Source of the DNA: Cellulophaga fucicola
Lineage (GTDB): Bacteria; Bacteroidota; Bacteroidia; Flavobacteriales; Flavobacteriaceae
NCBI RefSeq assembly: GCF_900119145.1
Contig: NZ_FPIY01000001.1
Location: 496,001 to 560,000 of the forward strand
Direction of reading: 5' to 3'
DNA: 64,000 nt
Shown here: one piece after another, positions 55,957 through 64,000 of the stretch
Numbering within the stretch: position 1 is the first letter of the stretch
Layout of the letters: the number at the start of each line of letters is the position of its first letter
Notes under the pieces: model-generated
The model's input: the letters and a program-made list of their open reading frames with translations, nothing else
The model's database searches: none
Told to the model about the DNA's origin: nothing
Program-made: the position numbers and the translations under genes

Positions 55957-55998
55957 AAAATCCCAAAATATACTTATGTTTTGGGATTTTATTTTTTA
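55957..55998. terminator. bidirectional terminator between agarase and AraC genes
   Basis: AAAATCCCAAAA (55957-55968) pairs with TTTTGGGATTTT (55979-55990). T-rich sequence lies on both sides. Confidence 0.8.
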
Positions 55999-56006
55999 AG
56001 TCTTAT

Positions 56007-56900
56007 TTAGGTTCTGGCAGAAGCGCAAGATCCTCTTTTAAGTAACATATATTCACCGTTATTTTTAAACTCGCGTATAGAAGTGCCAGCATAACGTTTA
56101 AAAGTTTTAGATAAATGGCTTACATCTGTAAAGCCTAAATCATCTGCAATTTGTGTAAGTGTATAATCTGAGTTTAGAAGCCTTATTTCTACTAATTTTA
56201 GTTTTGCTTTGATAATATACTCTCGTAAAGGCATATTTACTTGCTTTTTAAAAAACTCACTAACATAGGTTGGCGACATCATAAAAACAGCTGCTAAGTT
56301 TTCAACTTTTAGCAATTCTGTTTTATCAATGTTTTCATTAATATAAGTTAGCATTTTAGTAATTCTGTCATCAGAGTTATTCTTAGGAACTTCAAAATAA
56401 GTACTCTTCTTAATATTTCTAATCAATATTTCTAATATACTAGTCATTAAACTGGTTACAAGGTTTATAGATTCGTTACCATAGTTTCTAGATTCTTGCA
56501 AAATCATACCAATTAAGTTTTCTAAATGGTTACGGTCTATATCGTTCTTAATAATATCTCCAGGTAGTTGATTGTAATTAGATAGGATGTAAGATGCTTC
56601 TTTAAACCATTCATTCCTATCTATGGTAATTCGGTTAATATTTTTAAAAAATGAATCTGTAAACTTTAAAAACACAAACTTGGTAGGTTTTTTTATTGTA
56701 AAAGAATGGCATTTTAAAGGAGGCAGTAAAAACATACTTCCTTTAGTGTAGTTATAATCATTATAGTTTATGCATTGTGTACCTTCTCCGTCTTTAATTA
56801 AAACAAGTTCAAAAAAATTGTTTTTAACAGGGCGTTGTTTCCATTCTGTTAATTCTAGTTCTTGTATTTCAAAAGGTTTATATGCTTCTAGTACTTGCAT
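56007..56900 (-). CDS. AraC-family transcriptional regulator
   Basis: A 297-residue regulator with an N-terminal cupin-like sensing domain (about 1-110) and a C-terminal double helix-turn-helix (about 195-290, LAAVFMMSPTYVSEFFKKQ, then ADDLGFTDVSHLSKTFKRYAGTSIREF). It converges on the agarase gene and is the nearest candidate activator for it. The bound sugar is unknown. Confidence 0.9.
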   Translation of the reverse strand: MQVLEAYKPFEIQELELTEWKQRPVKNNFFELVLIKDGEGTQCINYNDYNYTKGSMFLLPPLKCHSFTIKKPTKFVFLKFTDSFFKNINRITIDRNEWFKEASYILSNYNQLPGDIIKNDIDRNHLENLIGMILQESRNYGNESINLVTSLMTSILEILIRNIKKSTYFEVPKNNSDDRITKMLTYINENIDKTELLKVENLAAVFMMSPTYVSEFFKKQVNMPLREYIIKAKLKLVEIRLLNSDYTLTQIADDLGFTDVSHLSKTFKRYAGTSIREFKNNGEYMLLKRGSCASART

Positions 56901-57234
56901 TTTGGTATAATTTAATAAAAATTTAAGGCTAAAATAGAAAAAAATGAAATATCAAGTATTATTTTTGTGTTGTAAACCTTTAAAAGTACATAAGTATCCA
57001 TTTAATGTACCAAAGAAAGAAAATGTTGTGCAAGAATATTTGTGTGGTAATTTAGTGCTTAATGAATTTATGTACTGGATGACATAAAGAGATCAAAAGA
57101 AATATTAATATTACAGAAGATAATAGATAAGCTGTGTTGCTCTTTGGAAGATTATAGCTGCAAGATAATTTGAAAAAACATTAGAAGATAGATTGATTTT
57201 TACGCCTAAAATAATAATATAAAATAGAAATAGT
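56901..57234. other. 334-base gap without recognised features
   Basis: The gap between the AraC and redoxin genes is AT-rich with no convincing reading frame, hairpin or -7 box. It must hold promoters of both divergent genes. Confidence 0.4.
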
Positions 57235-57786
57235 ATGTCTTTAGCATATTCAAATATGATGGAATTGGGAGCGAAAGCACCCAATTTCTCTTTATTAAAT
57301 ACAGTAACAGGAAAAACTGTAGACTTATCAGAATTAAAATCAGATATAGCAACTGTGGTTGTTTTTATTTGTAATCACTGTCCGTTTGTACATCATATTA
57401 ATTCAAAATTAGTAGAACTAGCAAATGTTTACCAAGCAAAAGGTGTAAATTTTATAGCTATAAGTAGTAATGACGTAGCTAATTATCCGCAAGATGCACC
57501 GGAATATATGACTGAAATAGCCAAAAAAGAAGGATATACTTTCCCTTATTTGTATGATGAAACTCAAGATGTTGCTAAAGCCTATAAAGCTGAATGTACA
57601 CCAGATTTTTTTGTGTTTAATAAGGATTTAGAATGTGCTTACAGAGGTCGTTTTGATGAAACTAGACCAGGAATGGGGCAACCAACAGGTAAAGATTTAA
57701 CAAATGCTTTAGATGCTTTAATAGCAGGGAATAAAGTAAATGTAGGCCAGAAGCCAAGTATGGGGTGTAATATTAAGTGGAAATAA
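57235..57786 (+). CDS. thioredoxin-family redoxin
   Basis: A 183-residue AhpC/TSA-like redoxin. It opens with MELGAKAPNFSLLN, has a VFICNHCPFVHHIN active-site segment (CP with Cys near residue 45, only one Cys there) and a YKAECTPDFFVFNKD segment with a cis-Pro-like TPD. This is the thioredoxin-family branch common in Bacteroidota and cyanobacteria, of unproven peroxide or thiol role. No operon partner is evident. Confidence 0.85.
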   Translation: MSLAYSNMMELGAKAPNFSLLNTVTGKTVDLSELKSDIATVVVFICNHCPFVHHINSKLVELANVYQAKGVNFIAISSNDVANYPQDAPEYMTEIAKKEGYTFPYLYDETQDVAKAYKAECTPDFFVFNKDLECAYRGRFDETRPGMGQPTGKDLTNALDALIAGNKVNVGQKPSMGCNIKWK

Positions 57787-57866
57787 AGTGTGTTAACATA
57801 AATTTACTCATAGTATTGTTTATTTTTTAGTTCGATTAAAATAAAAAATGATTTAGAATAAAAGAG

Positions 57867-58496
57867 ATGGATTTATTTAATCAAATAGAACTTTTTTCAA
57901 CAGATGAAGTCCGTAAAACAGAATTTAATTTACCGGGAGCTGATGTTGTTTTATTCGAGAATTTCTTTAGTATAGAAGAAAGTAACAATTTATATAGTAG
58001 CTTACTAAAAAATACATCTTGGCAACAAGAACAAATTACAATTCACGGTAAAAATGTAGATTACCCTAGATTAACAGCTTGGTTTGGAGATGTTACCAAG
58101 GATATTAAATACACAAACACGGAAAGTAAAATGCATTTATGGACTACTGATTTACTTTTTATTAAAGAGCGAATAGAGAAGGAGGTAAATGTAAAATTTA
58201 CACGATGTTTGCTTAATTATTATAGAGACGGTAAAGATAGCGTAGATTGGCACCAAGACTATAAAGGAGAGCAACGTAAAAATACGGTTATTGCTTCGGT
58301 TACTTTTGGGGCAACAAGACCTTTTCAATTAAAACATACTACACGTAAAGATTTAAAACGCATAGATATTCCCTTAGTTCACGGAAGTCTGCTTTTAATG
58401 CAAGGTGCTACCCAAGACAATTGGAAGCATAAAATACCAAAAACTACAAAACAAATTCGGCCAAGAATTAATTTAACCTTTAGATGGGTTGGTTAA
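57867..58496 (+). CDS. alkB: AlkB-type 2-oxoglutarate/Fe(II) dioxygenase
   Basis: A 209-residue dioxygenase that removes methyl groups from alkylated bases. The iron motif HxD (WHQDYKG) and the distal His (WKHKIPKT) are present, and the 2-oxoglutarate/substrate arginines appear in the C-terminal RPRINLTFR motif. The length and the preceding LNYYRDGKDSVDWH context fit AlkB and its ALKBH2/3 relatives. It is a single gene. Confidence 0.92.
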   Translation: MDLFNQIELFSTDEVRKTEFNLPGADVVLFENFFSIEESNNLYSSLLKNTSWQQEQITIHGKNVDYPRLTAWFGDVTKDIKYTNTESKMHLWTTDLLFIKERIEKEVNVKFTRCLLNYYRDGKDSVDWHQDYKGEQRKNTVIASVTFGATRPFQLKHTTRKDLKRIDIPLVHGSLLLMQGATQDNWKHKIPKTTKQIRPRINLTFRWVG

Positions 58497-58670
58497 GTAA
58501 ACTTTAACTTTGTATTAAAAAAGGATTAAGTCTCCATTTTTGGTATAAATAGCAGTTTCTAAGGTGCTATTTTGCTTTTTTTAATAAAAGTTTAAGATTA
58601 TATCATTTAAAAACCTCTATTTGTACCAATATCACCTTTTTTTTTACTCTAAAAGAAGGGGTACTATTTT

Positions 58671-58678
58671 TAGCTTTG
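58671..58678 (+). promoter_or_regulatory. -7 box of the nitroreductase gene
   Basis: TAGCTTTG fits TAnnTTTG, with a leader of about 35 bases before the start. Confidence 0.6.
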
Positions 58679-58716
58679 TATAAAATTAACAAAACAACTT
58701 TTTAAAACATATAATA

Positions 58717-59376
58717 ATGAATTTACAAGAAACTTTAGATTGGAGATATACAACAAAGGAATATGACACAACCAAGAAAATATCTGATGCAGATATGACT
58801 GAAGTCAAAAATTTATTAAGAATGAGTCCTTCGAGTGTAAATCTACAACCTTGGCACTTTATCGTTGCTGAAACTAAAGAAGGAAAAGCGCGTATAGCAA
58901 AAGGAACACAAGGTTTTTTTAGTTTTAACGAGTCAAAAGTAACTAACGCTTCAGCTGTTGTATTATTTTGTTCAAAAATTGATGCTGATGATGAGTATTA
59001 TCAACATATAGCTGATACAGAAGATAAAAATGGAAGATTTCCAAATGAAGATATAAAAAAAGGATTTTTAGGAGCTGTTAAGGCATTCGCCGGTATTCAT
59101 AAATACGATTTAAAAGATCTTCAACATTGGATGGAAAAACAAGTCTATCTTAACATTGGTAGTTTTTTATTAGGTGTTGCAACTTTAGGTATAGATGCAA
59201 CTCCAATGGAGGGGATTGATGTAAAAGTATTAGATGAAGAATTTGGATTAAGAGAAAAAGGTTATACTTCTTTAGTTGCTGTTTCTTTAGGATATAGAGC
59301 AGAATCAGATTTTAATTCAACTGAAAAAACTCCAAAATCTAGATTAGCAGAAAATGAAATTTTTACTGAAATATAA
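58717..59376 (+). CDS. NfsB-like nitroreductase-family oxidoreductase
   Basis: A 219-residue FMN-dependent reductase of the oxygen-insensitive nitroreductase type. The RYTTKEYD opening, the RMSPSSVNLQPWHFIV segment near residue 32 and the C-terminal GLREKGYTSLVAVSLGYR are family hallmarks. It is a paralogue of the gene at 28801. A decayed alcohol-dehydrogenase start follows it, so a once larger detoxification pair may have been lost. Confidence 0.92.
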   Translation: MNLQETLDWRYTTKEYDTTKKISDADMTEVKNLLRMSPSSVNLQPWHFIVAETKEGKARIAKGTQGFFSFNESKVTNASAVVLFCSKIDADDEYYQHIADTEDKNGRFPNEDIKKGFLGAVKAFAGIHKYDLKDLQHWMEKQVYLNIGSFLLGVATLGIDATPMEGIDVKVLDEEFGLREKGYTSLVAVSLGYRAESDFNSTEKTPKSRLAENEIFTEI

Positions 59377-59398
59377 TCTATTACAAAAATAAGCTAAG

Positions 59399-59482
59399 AT
59401 GAAAGCAATAGGTTATAAAGAGAATCTTCCAATAGAAGATGTCAAATCTTTACAAGATCTATGTTTTAAACATAACACTTAG
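59399..59482 (+). pseudogene. remnant of a zinc-type alcohol dehydrogenase-like gene
   Basis: An ATG and 27 codons (MKAIGYKENLPIED, then KSLQDL) match the opening of NADPH:quinone reductase/zinc alcohol dehydrogenase-like proteins (YogA-type), then a stop. No continuation in any frame follows. A second short open stretch (about 59488-59546, MRTNFTGTDEIYK) is of unknown origin. This is a deletion scar, 22 bases after the nitroreductase gene. Confidence 0.55.
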
Positions 59483-59549
59483 AATGGTTCTCGATACAAA
59501 ATTATGAGAACGAATTTCACTGGAACTGACGAAATATATAAATAGAAAA

Positions 59550-60023
59550 ATGAATTTCAAATCAATTATAGCAGCACTAGCTGTAACAGCATTTTTTGCT
59601 AGTAATACAATAAATGCACAGGTAAATACAATAGATTCTTTAGCCACTTCTAAAGTACAGCATTTCAATTTTGATGATATGGAATCTGAAACTATTGGAG
59701 AAGGTATACAACGTAAATGGTTTCACGGTCAAAAAGGACAAATGACCATTTTTAATCTAGAAAAAGGTGCACATATTCCTTGGCACAAGCATCCAAACGA
59801 GCAAATTACTTACATAATGTCTGGCAAAGTAAAAATTAAGACTATTATAGATGGTAAAGAAGAGTTTGTTATTGTTTCTGGTGGAGAAGTAATTGTTTTT
59901 CCAGAGAATGTACCACACGAATTTTGGGCATTAGAGAAAACGGTAGATTTAGATGTGCACGTTCCTGTTCGTCAAGATTGGCTGTCTAAAGAATTACCAG
60001 ATTACTTAAAAAAGAGTAAATAA
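59550..60023 (+). CDS. secreted cupin protein
   Basis: A 157-residue single-cupin protein with a signal peptide (1-24, VNA-Q). The metal motif G-x5-HxH-x3/4-E (GAHIPWHKHPNEQITYIMSG, near 74-90) and the second motif (PENVPHEFW) are intact, so it binds a divalent metal in the periplasm. It is followed by the yellow/MRJP-like gene with one base between stop and start, an obvious operon. The substrate is unknown. Confidence 0.85.
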   Translation: MNFKSIIAALAVTAFFASNTINAQVNTIDSLATSKVQHFNFDDMESETIGEGIQRKWFHGQKGQMTIFNLEKGAHIPWHKHPNEQITYIMSGKVKIKTIIDGKEEFVIVSGGEVIVFPENVPHEFWALEKTVDLDVHVPVRQDWLSKELPDYLKKSK

Positions 60024-60024
60024 G

Positions 60025-61131
60025 ATGAGAAAACAATTAATAACATTAATTGTAATTCTATCAGTTATGACTGCAAACGCTCAAAAAACATTAGCAAAGG
60101 CAGAATTTTTTGCAACTGTAGATCAAGCTGTTGGTAATATAACATTTACAAACAATGGTGATTTGGTATATAGTCATCATCCATTTTTTGGACCAGAAAT
60201 TAGAGTTGTTAAGTTTGATAAAAAAACAAATACAACAACACCATTTCCTAACCTAGAGTGGAATACTCCGAGAGATACAGATGACAATTATTTAAGTAAC
60301 GTTTTGGGTGTCAGAAATGATGAAAACGGTATTATTTGGATGTTAGATATGGCACAACGTAACAATGTAACACCAAAAATAGTAGGTTGGAACACACATA
60401 GCAATAGTTTGGAGCGTATATATTACTTGCCAAAAGCGGTAGTGCCAGCAATTGCACAACCTAACGATATGGTGGTAGATACTAAAAACGGTTATTTTAT
60501 TATAGCAGATGAAGGTATTGGTAATGGTGGAGATGGGAGCAAAGCAGCGTTTATTATTGTAGATATGAAAACCGGCAAAGCACGTCGTATTTTACAAGGA
60601 ACACGTACTACGTTACCAGAAAATACACCTACTGTTATAGATGGTAAACATTTAGCAGTAAACGGTAAAGATTTGTTAATTGGTAATGATGGTATTACAG
60701 CCGACGAAAATTTTGAGTATATTTATTATGGTCCTTTAAACGGAACAAAAATATACAGGGTAAAAACATTAGATCTAGTAGATAAGAAACTTACAGATGT
60801 AGAGCTAGATAAAAAGATAGAAACCTACTCAGATAAACCAAATAATGGTGGCATCTCTATAGATAAAGATGGTAACCTGTATTTAACTGCATTAGAAACA
60901 AAAAGTGTAGCTGTGGTTTTAGCTAAAGACCGTAGTGTGCACACAATGATAAAAGATGATAATTTGGTATGGCCAGATGGCGTAAGTTACAATCATGTAG
61001 ATGGTTATATGTACGTATCTGCAGCACAGGTTAATAGAGGTGCAGCTTTTAATAATGGCAAAAATATAGCTACGAAACCATTTTATATTTTAAGATTTAA
61101 ACCTATTACAAAAGGTGTTTCTTTTAGGTAA
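60025..61131 (+). CDS. yellow/MRJP (L-dopachrome tautomerase-related) protein
   Basis: A 368-residue secreted protein with a signal peptide (1-20) and the six-bladed propeller of the yellow/major royal jelly family. Conserved segments IWMLDMAQRN, PNDMVVDTKNGYFIIADEG and KPNNGGISIDKDGNLYLTALE are visible. Bacterial members are related to dopachrome tautomerase-like or lactonase-like functions. It is translated right behind the cupin gene, so the two should act on one compound. Confidence 0.87.
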   Translation: MRKQLITLIVILSVMTANAQKTLAKAEFFATVDQAVGNITFTNNGDLVYSHHPFFGPEIRVVKFDKKTNTTTPFPNLEWNTPRDTDDNYLSNVLGVRNDENGIIWMLDMAQRNNVTPKIVGWNTHSNSLERIYYLPKAVVPAIAQPNDMVVDTKNGYFIIADEGIGNGGDGSKAAFIIVDMKTGKARRILQGTRTTLPENTPTVIDGKHLAVNGKDLLIGNDGITADENFEYIYYGPLNGTKIYRVKTLDLVDKKLTDVELDKKIETYSDKPNNGGISIDKDGNLYLTALETKSVAVVLAKDRSVHTMIKDDNLVWPDGVSYNHVDGYMYVSAAQVNRGAAFNNGKNIATKPFYILRFKPITKGVSFR

Positions 61132-61200
61132 GATTTCTAGTATAAGCTTAACCGCTTTAAGGTCGTTTTTAGTAAGATACTAAAGACTGTTCCCCACTTA

Positions 61201-61229
61201 AAAAGTCGCTCTAGGGCGACTTTTTTTAT
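61201..61229 (+). terminator. terminator after the yellow-like gene
   Basis: GTCGC (61205-61209) pairs with GCGAC (61216-61220), extended by A/T pairs, followed by seven T. A GACTGTTCCCC (61185-61195) just upstream is the minus-strand match to the element B motif. Confidence 0.8.
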
Positions 61230-61288
61230 AAAATTATATAGAGAATAATATTCATTTTTTGTATATTATTTTCAACTAAATTCGTAAA

Positions 61289-61882
61289 ATGAAAAAAATA
61301 CTAATTCTATTTTCTCATCCTAAATTTGAAAAATCTAGGGCGAATTCCATTTTAGTAGACAAAATTAAAGATAAAGAAGGGGTAACGTTTTGCGATTTGT
61401 ATGAGCGTTATCCCGATTTTAATATAGATGTAGAAGCAGAAAAAGAACTTTTAACTGCGCACGATATTATAATTTGGCACCACCCTTTCTATTGGTATAG
61501 CTGTCCGCCATTAATGAAACAATGGATAGATATGGTGTTAGAGTTTGGTTGGGCTTATGGTCCTAATGGAAATGCCCTGAACACAAAAAAATGCTTAAAT
61601 GTAATTACAACGGGTGGTACTAGAGCTTTGTATTGCGAAAAAGGAACCAATAGCTTTTCTGTAACAGAGTTTTTACGCCCTTTTGAGCAAACTGCAAACT
61701 TATGTGGTATGCGCTATCTTCCTCCTTTTACAATTATGGGAACGCATAAAATTGAAGATAAAGAATTACACGACTATGCAGATAAGTATGATAAGTTGAT
61801 TGGTTTATTACAACAAGGTTTAAAGTTAGCCGATGTTGGTAATTTTTCTTTTTTAAACGATATTCCACAATTAAACACATAA
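61289..61882 (+). CDS. KefF-like NAD(P)H oxidoreductase
   Basis: A flavodoxin-fold quinone reductase of 197 residues, of the type that activates KefC K+ efflux. The N-terminal LFSHPKFEKSRAN flavin-phosphate segment, the IIWHHPFYWYSCPPLMKQWIDMV core and the TTGGT segment are typical. It is 6 bases upstream of the KefC-like gene, the normal Kef arrangement. Confidence 0.9.
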   Translation: MKKILILFSHPKFEKSRANSILVDKIKDKEGVTFCDLYERYPDFNIDVEAEKELLTAHDIIIWHHPFYWYSCPPLMKQWIDMVLEFGWAYGPNGNALNTKKCLNVITTGGTRALYCEKGTNSFSVTEFLRPFEQTANLCGMRYLPPFTIMGTHKIEDKELHDYADKYDKLIGLLQQGLKLADVGNFSFLNDIPQLNT

Positions 61883-61888
61883 GTACGT

Positions 61889-63775
61889 ATGACGGGTAGT
61901 ATTCTTTTTGAAGCCATTGTATTTTTATTAGGAGCAATTATTTGTGTATCTATAGCCAAACGTTTAGGATTAAGTTCTGTGCTGGGTTATTTGTTAGCAG
62001 GTGTGTTAATTGGGCCTTATGTTCTTGGTTTTATTGGTAAAGAAGGTGAAGATATTCTTCATTTTGCAGAGTTTGGTGTTGTAATGATGTTGTTTTTAAT
62101 TGGTTTAGAAATAGAACCTAAAAACTTCTGGAAAATGCGAAAAACCATCGTAGGTATGGGAGGTTTGCAAGTCGCAGGCACAATGTTATTATCCTACTTC
62201 TTATTTATTTTATTTGGGTTCGATTGGAAAGTGTCTTTAACATTTGCTATGGCAGTTGCATTATCTTCTACGGCAATAGCCTTGCAAACAATAAAAGAGA
62301 AGGGCTTATTAAATACAACTTTTGGTCAATCTTCATTTTCAATATTACTTTTTCAGGATATAATAGTCATTTTTATGCTTGGTATGTTGCCATTGTTAGC
62401 AAACACGAGCAGCGTTTCTTTAGAAAACAATGATGGGCACACTAGTCTGCTTCAAAATTTACCATTAGGTCTACAAACCTTATCTATTTTAGTCTCAGTA
62501 GTGGCAATTATTATTGCGGGTAAATACTTAATAGTACCAATGTTGCGTAAAGTGGCTAAAACAGGAGTTAGAGAATTATTAATTGCAGCAGCATTACTCA
62601 TTGTTTTTGGGATTTCTTTGTTAATGGAATTAGTAGGTTTAAGTCCTGCTTTAGGAGCTTTTTTAGGTGGCGTAGTTTTATCTAACAGTGAGTTTAAGCA
62701 CGAGTTAGAAAGTACCTTAGAACCTTTTAAGAATCTACTTTTAGGTTTGTTTTTTATGGCTGTTGGTGCATCAATAAACTTTATTGTAATTGCAAAAAGT
62801 CCGTTAACGGTTGGTGGTATTTTAGTTGCTGTAATAGTACTAAAGGCGGTAATTTTATTTATTACTGGTGCCGTTTTTAAGTTAAAATTGAATCAGAGAA
62901 TGTTGCTAACCTTTAGTTTAGCGCAAGTAGGAGAATTTGCATTTGTATTATTGTCTTTTGCTTTTTCATTAAACATTCTAGAGCAAAGTCAAATGGATAT
63001 TATGCTCGTAGTAACGGCATTAACAATGACCATTACACCAATTATAGGAATGATTAATGAGCGTGTTCTATTACCTCGTTTAGGAACTAAAGAATCTATA
63101 AAAAGACCAATGGACCATATAGCAAAGTCACAAAAAGTAATTTTGGTTGGTTTTGGGCATTATGGAAGTACAATTGGCCGTTTTTTACGCACACACGGTG
63201 TAGAAGCTACTATTTTAGACCACGACTCTAATCGTGTAGATTTTTTACGTAAAATGGGTTTTAATGTTTATTATGGAGATGCTACAAGAGCAGATTTGTT
63301 AAAATCGGCAGGTATTGCAGACGCTAATATTTTAATTTGTGCTATGGATAACCCAGATGTCATTAAACAATTGGCAAAAATGGTAAAGAGTAAATATCCG
63401 AAAGTAAAATTAATGGTACGTGCTAAAAACCGATATGCTGCTTACGAGTTTTTAAATATGGAGATAGATCATATTTATAGAGATTCATTAGAAACTTCTT
63501 TAAAATTAGCAAGTGAAGTTCTTAGTCAAATGGGCTTTAGAAAATATACATTACAACGTCAGATTAAGAATTTTATCAAGTATGATGAGGATAGCTTAAG
63601 ACGCTTGGCAAAAGAAGGTAAAATAGGAGACGATAATTATATTTTTAAAGCACGTAAAGAATTAGAGCAGCAAGAAAAACTATTAGAGCAAGACTTTAAA
63701 AGAGGTATTGTTGAATTTGATGGTCATTGGGATGCAGAGCAAATTAGAAAGTCTTTAGATGATTCTAGTTTTTAG
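61889..63775 (+). CDS. KefC/KefB-like monovalent cation:proton antiporter
   Basis: A CPA2 antiporter of 628 residues. About twelve hydrophobic segments (1-390) with the LGYLLAGVLIGPY and LSSTAIALQ segments are followed by a RCK_N domain (about 412-530, VGFGHYGSTIGRFL dinucleotide site) and an acidic C-terminal tail. Kef channels acidify the cell to survive electrophiles, gated by glutathione adducts in Proteobacteria. The pair with a KefF-like gene supports the same role, though many Bacteroidota are thought to lack glutathione, so the gating ligand is open. Confidence 0.9.
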   Translation: MTGSILFEAIVFLLGAIICVSIAKRLGLSSVLGYLLAGVLIGPYVLGFIGKEGEDILHFAEFGVVMMLFLIGLEIEPKNFWKMRKTIVGMGGLQVAGTMLLSYFLFILFGFDWKVSLTFAMAVALSSTAIALQTIKEKGLLNTTFGQSSFSILLFQDIIVIFMLGMLPLLANTSSVSLENNDGHTSLLQNLPLGLQTLSILVSVVAIIIAGKYLIVPMLRKVAKTGVRELLIAAALLIVFGISLLMELVGLSPALGAFLGGVVLSNSEFKHELESTLEPFKNLLLGLFFMAVGASINFIVIAKSPLTVGGILVAVIVLKAVILFITGAVFKLKLNQRMLLTFSLAQVGEFAFVLLSFAFSLNILEQSQMDIMLVVTALTMTITPIIGMINERVLLPRLGTKESIKRPMDHIAKSQKVILVGFGHYGSTIGRFLRTHGVEATILDHDSNRVDFLRKMGFNVYYGDATRADLLKSAGIADANILICAMDNPDVIKQLAKMVKSKYPKVKLMVRAKNRYAAYEFLNMEIDHIYRDSLETSLKLASEVLSQMGFRKYTLQRQIKNFIKYDEDSLRRLAKEGKIGDDNYIFKARKELEQQEKLLEQDFKRGIVEFDGHWDAEQIRKSLDDSSF

Positions 63776-63777
63776 AT

Positions 63778-64000
63778 ATGCCAATTTCAGGAGACTTTTT
63801 AGACTATGTACTAGATCGGTTACTAAAATGGAATGGTGTTTACACTAAAAAAATGTTTGGTGGTGTAGGCTTATTTTTTGATGGTTTAATGTTTGGTCTG
63901 GTTTATAATGATACTGTTTCTTTAAAAATAGACGATACTAATGTAAAAAAGTATATTGAAGTAGGGGAGTCACCTATAGAAATATTTAAAACCAATACAC
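63778..64000 (+). CDS. TfoX/Sxy N-terminal-domain protein, truncated by the window
   Basis: The start of a TfoX N-terminal domain protein: MPISGDFLDYVLDRL, then TKKMFGGVGLFFDGLMFGLV and SLKIDD, the conserved opening of the family. The ATG at 63778 is 2 bases after the KefC-like stop. The frame is open to the window end. Small TfoX_N proteins are of unknown role, and a competence role is not implied. Confidence 0.75.
   Translation, partial: MPISGDFLDYVLDRLLKWNGVYTKKMFGGVGLFFDGLMFGLVYNDTVSLKIDDTNVKKYIEVGESPIEIFKTNT

Noticed and set aside
56901-57234. A small gene in the AraC-redoxin gap
   Set aside because: Frames there are short, AT-driven and lack a start context or recognisable motif.
1-64000. 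CRISPR array, prophage, insertion sequence, rRNA or tRNA genes
   Set aside because: I found no regularly spaced repeats, transposase or integrase, or RNA-gene-like segments in the window.

Overview
The window looks like chromosomal DNA of a marine member of the Flavobacteriaceae (Bacteroidota). The base composition is AT-rich, Shine-Dalgarno sequences are nearly absent, and many genes carry the Bacteroidota -7 promoter box TAnnTTTG. Secreted proteins have flavobacterial hallmarks: a type IX secretion C-terminal domain, TonB receptors with a CarboxypepD_reg domain, and short lipoboxes. A GH16 agarase-type enzyme points to algal polysaccharide use. I cannot fix the genus. I saw no rRNA, tRNA, insertion sequence, prophage or CRISPR array.

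Layout. 1-5.5 kb: end of a FAD/Fe-S oxidase, an LpxH-like hydrolase, chorismate synthase and a dicarboxylate/amino-acid symporter. 5.5-11.7 kb (mostly minus): a frameshifted BamE-like gene, a DUF4139 protein with an inserted SusC-type plug, an MscS channel, a DCC thiol protein and a TPR/HTH signalling protein. 12-15.2 kb: an accessory-looking island with a cholesterol-dependent-cytolysin-like lipoprotein whose C-terminus is a four-repeat hemopexin-like region, plus a small lipoprotein, flanked by repeated operator-like boxes and two related hairpins. 15.2-25.6 kb: MutS2, RlmF, two DEAD-box helicases with an unusual SDR protein, a redoxin, a cold-shock protein, NDH-2 and a J-domain/KTSC protein. 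25.8-30.4 kb: a six-gene minus-strand operon (DoxX, TetR, nitroreductase, MDR reductase, Fe-ADH, DJ-1/PfpI) with a TetR-type palindrome at its promoter. 30.5-36.5 kb: an RluE-like synthase, an M3 peptidase, and a nitric-oxide module (Rrf2 regulator, cupin, quinol NO reductase) with two matching operator-like sites. 36.6-42.8 kb: an active/inactive M14 carboxypeptidase pair divergent from a TonB receptor. 43-49 kb: an ATP-grasp/GNAT pair, a LytS/LytR-type two-component system and an EF-hand/YHYH/MORN-like/SCO1 cluster with overlapping genes. 49-54 kb: an EamA transporter, an NhaC-family transporter (probably MetT) behind a compact SAM-riboswitch-like leader, DUF1853, a PAP2-like membrane protein and a lipoprotein. 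54-64 kb: the agarase with an AraC regulator, a redoxin, AlkB, a nitroreductase, a decayed ADH remnant, a cupin and yellow/MRJP-like pair, and a KefF/KefC pair followed by a truncated TfoX gene.

How the parts fit. Several units serve stress defence: electrophile and aldehyde detoxification (TetR operon, KefFC), NO (Rrf2-qNOR), alkylation (AlkB) and thiol redox (redoxins, DCC). Others handle surface polymers: agarase, peptidases and TonB receptor. The least ordinary items are the cytolysin-hemopexin-like fusion, the DUF4139-plug fusion, the inactive M14 partner, the SDR protein lacking its catalytic Tyr, and the compact SAM-riboswitch-like leader of the NhaC-family gene.
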